Positions 1-5,398 of a stretch of 9,100 nt of DNA are shown piece after piece (the stretch's first letter is position 1; each line of letters begins with the position of its first letter). The notes under the pieces were generated by a model. The model was not told the DNA's origin. It was given only the letters and a program-made list of their open reading frames with translations, and did not search any database. Source of the DNA: Prevotellaceae bacterium UBA1786. Its GTDB lineage: Bacteria; Bacteroidota; Bacteroidia; Bacteroidales; Bacteroidaceae. The position numbers and the translations under genes were made by a program. The stretch is taken from assembly GCA_002314525.1 (NCBI GenBank), contig DCGE01000102.1:8565-17664 (forward strand). The letters are read 5' to 3'.

Positions 1-1803
1 GTCGTCATCAACCTCACTGAGGCTGCCGACCTCGTGGAAGGCACAACCGTCAACATTACAGTCCGTGATGTACGCGACATGAACGGCAACTACAGCGAAC
101 CGATCAAGTGGACGGCATACGTCAACAGGAATCAGCTCGTATGGAAGGACAGCGAGGTGAGCCTGAAGTACGAGATGGGCTTGGCTGGCCAGTTCTCCGC
201 TACAGTCAAGAACAATAGTGCAGTCACCGAACAGTGGTCAATAAGCGGAATGCCTTCATGGCTCCAGGCCGACATGGCCCAGGGTACTCTCACCTCACTC
301 ACATCACAGGCTATCAACTTCACAGTCAGCGATGCTGTACAGATCGGCACTCACGAACTGACCCTGTTCCTCAGCGGCAACAACGGTATCAAGGTTCCGC
401 TCAGTGTGAGGATTATCGTTGCGGGTGACGAACCTGACTGGGCTGTCAATCCGACTGACTATGAGAACAACATGACCATCTTCGGTCAGATTAAGGTCAA
501 GGGTAAGATATCGGAGAACACGGGCGACATGGTTGCTGCATTCATCGACGGAGAGTGCCGTGGTGTGGGTAGTCCTGTATATTATCCGCGCTACGACAGC
601 TACCTGACCCAGATGATGGTATATGGCAACAATGACAATAACAAGTCAGTAGAGTTCAAGATATGGAATGCTTCAGAGGGCAAGGTATATCCTGTTGTAA
701 GCTGTTACCATAACGGCAGTCCTGCAGCCGTGACATATACGGCAAATGCCGACCTCGGAGCCGCCTCCAATCCTTTCGTATGGGATGCTGAGAACAAGAT
801 TGAGGAGACCCTTGCTCTGCAGAAGGGTTGGAACTGGACTTCGCTTTATGTACAGAACGACGACATGAGTGTAGGGAATATGCTCAGTGGCATCAATACC
901 GACGGCAACACGGTGAAGAGTTTCGATTCATACGCACAGGCCGACGGCAACGGATGGTCTGGCAGTCTCAGTGACCTGAGTGTGGGTAAGATGTACATGA
1001 TCAAGTCAGTCTCCGCCGACGGGCTTACAATGTCGGGAGCTGAGGTGGATGCACAGAGCACTCCTATCACAGTTATCCAGAACTGGAACTGGATAGGTCT
1101 CAATGCATCATACAAGATAAGCCTCGACCAGGCCTTCGCAGAACTCACCCCTGAGACCAACGACGTAGTGAAGTCTCAGACAGCATTCGCCACATATGAC
1201 GGATATGAGTGGATAGGCCGTCTTTCAGCCCTCGTTCCGGGACAGGGATATATGTATAAGAGCTATGCTGACACTGACAAGGCATTCAAGTATCCAAGCC
1301 GTGCGTCAGTAACCGGCAGTCTCGTCAAGGAGAGGACCGACGGCATCGTGATGGACGCACTCTTCGACATCGACCGCTCCGTATATTACAGCTATCCGAA
1401 CAATATGACAATCGTCGCACGTGTGATGGATGGTGAGAATGTGGTTGAGGATGCTCAGGTTGGTGTGTTCGACAGCGATAGGTGCCGCGATGCAAGTGCA
1501 GTGGGTGACAGAAACCTCGTATTCCTCATCGTTCCTGGTGACAAGGCAGAGCCACTTCGTCTTGAGGTTGTATTAGGCAACCAGAGATACACCCTCAGCC
1601 AGACTCTCGGTTTCGAAGTCAATGGCAGTCTCGGAACTGTGGAGAATCCTTATATCATCCAGATAGGCGGCGCTACGTCGATTGAGGATGTCGAGGCAGC
1701 AGCTGACGACACCGAAGCCTACAACACAGCCGGTCTGAAGGTTGGCAAGGACTATAAGGGTGTGACTATCAAGAACGGAGAAAAGTATTTTGACAGAAAG
1801 TAA
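1..1803 (+). CDS. Large exported multidomain protein, C-terminal part (5' end outside window)
   Basis: The frame is open from base 1. A GTG at 34 lies mid-domain and is not a real start, so 600 C-terminal residues are visible. In order: the end of an Ig-like domain (1-43, with D-NGN and PIKW motifs); a BACON-like beta domain (about 44-142, with PSWL); a module with NNMT, DMVAAFIDGECRGV and VEFKIW (145-263); two tandem repeats starting with W-N-W (269-346 and 354-431), each carrying a W-G-L--L--G--YM-K pattern; a second copy of the NNMT module (462-556, with VGVF and GTVENPY); and a tail with YNTAGLKVGKDYKGV (572-600). The tail resembles C-terminal signals of Prevotella secreted proteins, which are often linked to type IX secretion. 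The protein is therefore probably surface-exposed or secreted and may bind glycan or protein, but no catalytic motif is visible. It is followed after one base by the next gene. Domain names are by eye; substrate unknown. Confidence 0.85.
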   Translation, partial: VVINLTEAADLVEGTTVNITVRDVRDMNGNYSEPIKWTAYVNRNQLVWKDSEVSLKYEMGLAGQFSATVKNNSAVTEQWSISGMPSWLQADMAQGTLTSLTSQAINFTVSDAVQIGTHELTLFLSGNNGIKVPLSVRIIVAGDEPDWAVNPTDYENNMTIFGQIKVKGKISENTGDMVAAFIDGECRGVGSPVYYPRYDSYLTQMMVYGNNDNNKSVEFKIWNASEGKVYPVVSCYHNGSPAAVTYTANADLGAASNPFVWDAENKIEETLALQKGWNWTSLYVQNDDMSVGNMLSGINTDGNTVKSFDSYAQADGNGWSGSLSDLSVGKMYMIKSVSADGLTMSGAEVDAQSTPITVIQNWNWIGLNASYKISLDQAFAELTPETNDVVKSQTAFATYDGYEWIGRLSALVPGQGYMYKSYADTDKAFKYPSRASVTGSLVKERTDGIVMDALFDIDRSVYYSYPNNMTIVARVMDGENVVEDAQVGVFDSDRCRDASAVGDRNLVFLIVPGDKAEPLRLEVVLGNQRYTLSQTLGFEVNGSLGTVENPYIIQIGGATSIEDVEAAADDTEAYNTAGLKVGKDYKGVTIKNGEKYFDRK

Positions 1804-1804
1804 T

Positions 1805-3568
1805 ATGAAGAGATTGAGTTTAGCAATATTACTGGCTCTAACTATCGGCTGTGGGCTGTGGGCTGTGGAAAATACTGAGTTCCACTACCAGCCCACCAAG
1901 CCGTTCAATACATGGTCGGGAGTCGCAACACTGACCTTGAAGGTGTTGGACAAGCACGAGGTGATGGAGACTGTGGAGGTAGGCGTTTTCACCAAGGGAC
2001 AGAACCCAGTGCTGCGTGGTGTAGCCAGATGCGACACCAAGAACGGAGTGTGGTGGGTGAGTGTACACGGTGACAGCACCGAATCTATGGAGTTCCACCT
2101 CTGGGATGAGGCGACCCAGACAGAGAAGGTAGTTGATCAGGACTGGAACTTCGTCGTCGATGGCGAGGATGGCACACTGGCCGACCCCTACCTGCTGTTC
2201 TGGAACAAGCCCCGCGATCTATATGAGAATTCGGTGAGAATCAATGCGTGTTCGCTGAAGAAAGACCATCTGAGCATAGAAGACGGTGTATGGCCTGTAT
2301 CTGCAGACATGTACAACCCTAATGAGTTTTTCTGTGGAGTGAGCTTTGACCTGATCTTGCCGGAAGGGATAAAGATTAAGGACGAAGACGGGCTGTGGGT
2401 ATGGCAGGGAACACGGACAGAGACGACGAAGAAGGTAAGCGGAAAGAACAAGCAAATATTCAATGACCCTTCTGCAGAACTCACTGACGGAGTCTATCAC
2501 ATCTCCATCGATGCCGCTTTGGACAACGAGACAATTAAAGGTGTGGCAGGGGAGATATTGCTCATCAACCTTGTTCCGGACGATCCTGCTTTCTCATCCA
2601 GCACAGGCACTCTCTCAATCACCAACGTCGTTCTCACAAGGCTCAACGGAACGACGGCAAGGGGTAACGACTACACGGCTACATTGCTGATGGAAGGCGG
2701 TGGTCCTGTAGAGGATGGCAGGATTGCCATCGAAGGTCAGGTGAGCAATGATTTGCTTTCAGAGCTCACAACGGACAACTCCGTCACAAGCTACGACCTG
2801 ACAGGTGCAATACTCGACGACGGCTGTGAGTTTGAACCAGCCAACAAGAACGCCCTGCTTTTCATCGCCCCGGAAGACAAGGACAAGACGGCATCGGATA
2901 ATGTGGTAGCCGACGGGGAGTGCGAGAGACTTGTCCTGACAGACGGACACCCATTCAAGACTCCAGTAGCCTTCACCGCGGCAAATGCGACATATACGAG
3001 AGACATCACCAATATCAGCACAATATGTCTGCCTTTCTCCCCGAGTACAGACGAGTTTGAATACTTTGAACTGGAAGAGGAAATCGGTACGGCTCTCCGA
3101 TTCACGAAGGTTGACAGTCCGGAGGCCGCTGTACCTTATCTTTACAGGAAGAAGTCCGGAGACGGTGCCATCACTGCTTCCAATGTTGAGATCAGCTGTG
3201 ACGATGCGGGTGAGATATCGAAGGCTGGCTGGAAGATGACAGGAACCTACGGAACCAAGGTTTTTGCGGCTGAAGATAATATCTATGCACTCAGCGCAGC
3301 TAAACTGTATCTCAACGCAGGTACTTTGACCATGAAGCCGTTCCGTGCCTATTTCACTTGTGAGTCATCTGGTGTCAAGTTGATGGAGATTTGTCTTGAA
3401 GGGGAATATACAGGGATTCAACTGACTGAGAACGGTCAGTTTATCACTCCTAATACTTCGCTCCTTACTCCTAACTACAATCTGGCCGGTCAGATTGTGG
3501 ACGACAGCTACATCGGGATCGTTATCAGAAACGGGGTCAAAATCTTTCAAAACAACAACAGACCATGA
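1805..3568 (+). CDS. Secreted protein with NNMT-like module, cohesin-like region and C-terminal sorting-type tail
   Basis: The start is the ATG at 1805, one base after the previous stop, because it opens directly into a signal peptide (MKRLSLAILLALTIG, cleavage perhaps after LWA, residue 20). An in-frame TTG at 1790 would put charged residues ahead of the signal and is rejected. The product is 587 aa. Residues 21-133 match the module found twice in the upstream protein (VEVGVF, FVVDG--GT--DPY). Residues 150-297 (MYNPNEFFCGVSFDLILPEG, then YHISIDA and GEILLINL) look like a cohesin-type beta sandwich. Residues 305-535 carry the pattern DNVV-DGECERLVLTDGHPF, YTRDI, TICLPF and PFRAYF that recurs in secreted Prevotella proteins. 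After a TPNTSLLTPN linker comes the tail YNLAGQIVDDSYIGIVIRNG (558-577). The Cys at 16 gives a marginal lipobox. Probably exported to the surface with its upstream partner; no enzyme motif seen. The stop overlaps the next ATG. Confidence 0.85.
   Translation: MKRLSLAILLALTIGCGLWAVENTEFHYQPTKPFNTWSGVATLTLKVLDKHEVMETVEVGVFTKGQNPVLRGVARCDTKNGVWWVSVHGDSTESMEFHLWDEATQTEKVVDQDWNFVVDGEDGTLADPYLLFWNKPRDLYENSVRINACSLKKDHLSIEDGVWPVSADMYNPNEFFCGVSFDLILPEGIKIKDEDGLWVWQGTRTETTKKVSGKNKQIFNDPSAELTDGVYHISIDAALDNETIKGVAGEILLINLVPDDPAFSSSTGTLSITNVVLTRLNGTTARGNDYTATLLMEGGGPVEDGRIAIEGQVSNDLLSELTTDNSVTSYDLTGAILDDGCEFEPANKNALLFIAPEDKDKTASDNVVADGECERLVLTDGHPFKTPVAFTAANATYTRDITNISTICLPFSPSTDEFEYFELEEEIGTALRFTKVDSPEAAVPYLYRKKSGDGAITASNVEISCDDAGEISKAGWKMTGTYGTKVFAAEDNIYALSAAKLYLNAGTLTMKPFRAYFTCESSGVKLMEICLEGEYTGIQLTENGQFITPNTSLLTPNYNLAGQIVDDSYIGIVIRNGVKIFQNNNRP
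1847..1867 (+). repeat. Three exact tandem copies of heptamer GGCTGTG in a signal-peptide coding region
   Basis: GGCTGTG occurs at 1847-1853, 1854-1860 and 1861-1867 with no mismatch. The array encodes the end of the signal peptide (I-G-C-G-L-W-A-V-E) of the 587-aa secreted protein. Seven is not a multiple of three, so gain or loss of one unit would shift the reading frame, while all three together equal seven codons. Confidence 0.95.
3446..3474 (+). repeat. Short ACTCCTAA direct repeat encoding a TPN-rich linker
   Basis: ACTCCTAA occurs at 3446-3453 and 3467-3474, a 21-base period. It lies in a pyrimidine-rich stretch that encodes TPNTSLLTPN just before the C-terminal tail of the 587-aa protein. 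It probably serves as a flexible linker between the last folded domain and the tail. Confidence 0.6.
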
Positions 3569-3729
3569 AGAGAGCATACATTCGGCCATTAACCGACATT
3601 TTTATTATAAAAATCAATACTCGTATACTTGATTCAAGCATCCTCATTGACCAAGGAGACCAAAAGACAGGAAGCTGGGAGGGTGAAACCAAACAGAGAG
3701 ATTCTGACTTTGGAAATTTGTGGTGGTGA
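3565..3729 (+). CDS. Small 54-aa protein with MKR-YI-P start, Bacteroidota small-peptide type
   Basis: This ORF of 54 codons starts at an ATG that overlaps the upstream TGA as ATGA, which suggests translational coupling to the 587-aa protein gene. The peptide begins MKRAYIRPLTDIFIIKI, has RILDSSI near residues 22-28, then a polar Gly/Asp/Gln-rich part, and ends RDSDFGNLWW. From memory, many short unannotated Prevotella and Bacteroides ORFs share this layout: MK(R/K)-Y--P, a beta-like hydrophobic stretch, a Leu then Ser patch, and an acidic or aromatic end with NLW. There is no typical signal peptide and no enzyme motif. A strong terminator lies about 50 bases downstream, so it is the last gene of the left operon. 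Function unknown. A chance ORF is possible, but the start overlap and the pattern at both ends argue for a real gene. Confidence 0.6.
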   Translation: MKRAYIRPLTDIFIIKINTRILDSSILIDQGDQKTGSWEGETKQRDSDFGNLWW

Positions 3730-3733
3730 TTGC

Positions 3734-3756
3734 CCTAAACAGATTTTGAGTTTAGG
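3734..3756 (+). other. 3' untranslated hairpin
   Basis: CCTAAAC (3734-3740) pairs with GTTTAGG (3750-3756) around a 9-base loop. It sits between the small ORF's stop and the terminator hairpin. It may stabilise the mRNA 3' end; role not determined. Confidence 0.4.
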
Positions 3757-3776
3757 AATGAGAAGGATAACTACAG

Positions 3777-3806
3777 ACCGCAGTTCGTGAGGATTGCGGT
3801 TTTTTT
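3777..3806 (+). terminator. Intrinsic terminator of the left operon
   Basis: ACCGCAGTTC (3777-3786) pairs with GGATTGCGGT (3791-3800) as a ten-pair stem with two G-U pairs. It is capped by GTGA, a GNRA tetraloop, and followed by a run of seven T (3800-3806) and further T-rich sequence. This should end transcription of the secreted-protein operon and insulate the FKBP operon. Confidence 0.85.
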
Positions 3807-3836
3807 GTTAGGTTTTTGTTTTTTTATTGGAAATTA

Positions 3837-3868
3837 TTTGTGTTAGAACTTACTTTTTGCTAATTTTG
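3837..3868 (+). promoter_or_regulatory. Bacteroidota-type promoter of the FKBP operon
   Basis: TTTG at 3837-3840 (-33 element) is separated by 20 bases from TAATTTTG at 3861-3868 (-7 element). This matches the known Bacteroidota consensus TTTG / TAnnTTTG with its usual spacing. Transcription would begin near 3874, giving a leader of only about 15 bases before the ATG at 3889. Confidence 0.8.
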
Positions 3869-3873
3869 CATCG

Positions 3874-3885
3874 TATTACGTAATA
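3874..3885. promoter_or_regulatory. Perfect 12-bp palindrome at the predicted transcription start (possible operator)
   Basis: TATTACGTAATA is its own reverse complement and lies between the -7 element and the start codon of the first FKBP gene, where a bound repressor would block initiation. One or two 12-bp palindromes are expected by chance in a window this long, so only its position makes it notable. Confidence 0.25.
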
Positions 3886-3888
3886 AAC

Positions 3889-4497
3889 ATGGATAAACTT
3901 AGTTATGCTCTTGGCTTAGGGATAGGCCAACAACTGAAGCAGATGGGTCTGAAGGGCTCGCTGTGTGTGGATGATTTTGCACAGTCGATTACGGATGTGC
4001 TTGAAGGTAACGAATTGAAAGTCAGGAATTCGGAAGCTCAGGATATTGTGAATGCATTCTTTGCCGAGCAGGAGCAGAAGATGCAGGACGAGAAGAAGGT
4101 GGCTGGTAAGCAGGCTCTGGAGGAGGGTAAGGTGTTCCTTGCGAACAATGCTCAGAGACCGGAGGTTGTCACTACGGCTTCAGGACTTCAGTATGAGGTG
4201 CTTCAGCAGGGTGACGGCAAGCATCCGAAGGCTACCGACAGGGTGCGCTGCCACTATGAAGGACGACTTATCGACGGTACGGTGTTCGACAGTTCATACC
4301 AGAGGAACGAACCTGCCGTATTCGGTCTGAATCAGGTGATTGCCGGTTGGACAGAAGGTGTGCAGCTGATGGCAGAGGGTGCTAAGTACCGTTTCTTCAT
4401 CCCTTATCTGCTTGCCTACGGTGAGGGTGGTGCCGGTGCTATGATACCTCCATACGCAACGTTGATTTTCGATGTGGAACTGATAAAAGTATTGTAA
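3889..4497 (+). CDS. fklB: FKBP-type peptidyl-prolyl cis-trans isomerase, cytoplasmic FklB-like
   Basis: The enzyme catalyses cis-trans isomerisation of Xaa-Pro bonds and probably assists folding in the cytoplasm, since it has no signal peptide. At 202 aa it is close in size and layout to E. coli FklB (about 206 aa, recalled). Residues 4-62 form the FKBP_N dimerisation region (SYALGLGIGQQLKQMG), then a charged helix (63-85) leads to the catalytic FKBP domain (about 97-202). Active-site residues of the family are present: Y123, F133-D134 in GTVFDSS, F145, V150-I151, W154, Y177 in LAYGEGG, and F194. The 80s loop is of the usual form (GAGAMIPP). The start is fixed by the promoter and palindrome directly upstream. 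First gene of a three-gene operon; the next start is 30 bases after its stop. Confidence 0.93.
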   Translation: MDKLSYALGLGIGQQLKQMGLKGSLCVDDFAQSITDVLEGNELKVRNSEAQDIVNAFFAEQEQKMQDEKKVAGKQALEEGKVFLANNAQRPEVVTTASGLQYEVLQQGDGKHPKATDRVRCHYEGRLIDGTVFDSSYQRNEPAVFGLNQVIAGWTEGVQLMAEGAKYRFFIPYLLAYGEGGAGAMIPPYATLIFDVELIKVL

Positions 4498-4527
4498 ACA
4501 TTATAAACATTTAAAACAAAAAAAGAA

Positions 4528-5388
4528 ATGAAGAAGATTTCAATCTTTGCAGTTGCAGCAACTGCACTCGTTATGGCATCATGTGGTGATGCTGTGAAAC
4601 CAAGTCTTACAGACAATGTTGATTCCATGGCTTATGATCTCGGTATGGCTCAGGCTGACGGTCTGAAGCAGTACATGACTATGCAGCTCGGTGTTGACTC
4701 TACTTGTATCGACGACTTCATCAAGGGTATGAAGGACGGTGCTCAGAAGGAACTCTCAAAGTCGGAAGAGGCTTATCGCAAGGGTCTTGAGGTAGGTGCT
4801 CAGGTTAAGCAGATGGCTGAAGGTCTGAGCAAGGAAGTATATGGTGACGACTCTACAAAGAGCGTGAAGGTAGGCAACATCCTCGCAGGTCTCGTAGCAG
4901 GTCTGAAGGGTCAGGCTGAAATGACTGCCGACAGTGCTTATGCTGAATTCAACAAGCTTCTGGAACCTATCCGTCAGGCAAACCTCGAAAAGACTTATGC
5001 TGACCAGAAGGCTGCCAATGAGAAGTATCTTGAGGAGAACAAGAAGAAGGAAGGCGTTGTCGTTCTGCCTTCAGGCGTTCAGTACAAGGTGCTCGTAGAG
5101 GGCGACGGTGCTATGCCAACTGACTCAACAGTGGTTAAGTGCAACTACGAAGGTAAGCTGATTGACGGTACTGTATTCGACTCTTCACTCACTGAAGGCC
5201 GCACTCCACTGGAAGTTAACCTTGCAGAGCCACATGTAATCCAGGGATGGGTTGAAGTTCTGAAACTTATGCCTGCAGGCAGTAAGTGGGAGGTTGTAAT
5301 TCCTCAGGAACTCGCCTACGGTACTCAGGACATGGGTCAGATCAAACCTTTCTCAACTCTGATCTTCACAATCGAGGTTCTGAAATAA
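4528..5388 (+). CDS. FKBP-type peptidyl-prolyl isomerase, lipoprotein
   Basis: A prolyl isomerase tethered to a membrane by a lipid. The signal MKKISIFAVAATALVMASC ends in a good lipobox with Cys19 as the acylated residue. Only one acidic residue (CGD) follows, so a strong surface-export signal is not evident; the inner leaflet of the outer membrane, facing the periplasm, is the likely site. Residues 32-73 (SMAYDLGMAQADGLKQYM) and 82-150 (AYRKGLEVGAQVKQM) both resemble FKBP_N, so the dimerisation region appears doubled. The catalytic domain is about 176-286, with Y207, F217-D218, V237-I238, W241, Y264 and F280. The 80s loop reads AYGTQDMGQIKPF instead of the usual AYGE--AG--IPP, a form shared with the next gene. 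The start follows an A-rich leader typical of Bacteroidota. Middle gene of the operon. Confidence 0.93.
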   Translation: MKKISIFAVAATALVMASCGDAVKPSLTDNVDSMAYDLGMAQADGLKQYMTMQLGVDSTCIDDFIKGMKDGAQKELSKSEEAYRKGLEVGAQVKQMAEGLSKEVYGDDSTKSVKVGNILAGLVAGLKGQAEMTADSAYAEFNKLLEPIRQANLEKTYADQKAANEKYLEENKKKEGVVVLPSGVQYKVLVEGDGAMPTDSTVVKCNYEGKLIDGTVFDSSLTEGRTPLEVNLAEPHVIQGWVEVLKLMPAGSKWEVVIPQELAYGTQDMGQIKPFSTLIFTIEVLK

Positions 5389-5398
5389 GAAACGAAAT

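Noticed and set aside
34..36. GTG as start of the first protein
   Set aside because: The frame is open to base 1 and the Ig-like domain continues upstream of it, so it is an internal Val codon.
1790..1792. TTG as start of the 587-aa protein
   Set aside because: It would overlap the previous gene and add MTESN in front of a good signal peptide; the ATG at 1805 is better.
1850..1852. Lipoprotein cleavage at Cys16 of the 587-aa protein
   Set aside because: The sequence T-I-G-C fits only the loosest lipobox rule, the Cys comes from the heptamer repeat, and the C-terminal tail favours a different export route. Not excluded.
3637..3888. Riboswitch or attenuator leader for the FKBP operon
   Set aside because: No conserved riboswitch core was recognised, and a good promoter lies downstream of the terminator, so the operon does not need read-through.
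4052..4330. 92-codon overlapping + strand ORF in the first FKBP gene
   Set aside because: An Arg/Ser-rich frame shadow of the isomerase, with no motif.
4498..4527. Separate promoter for the lipoprotein FKBP
   Set aside because: The 30-base gap is AT-rich but has no TAnnTTTG element; co-transcription is simpler.
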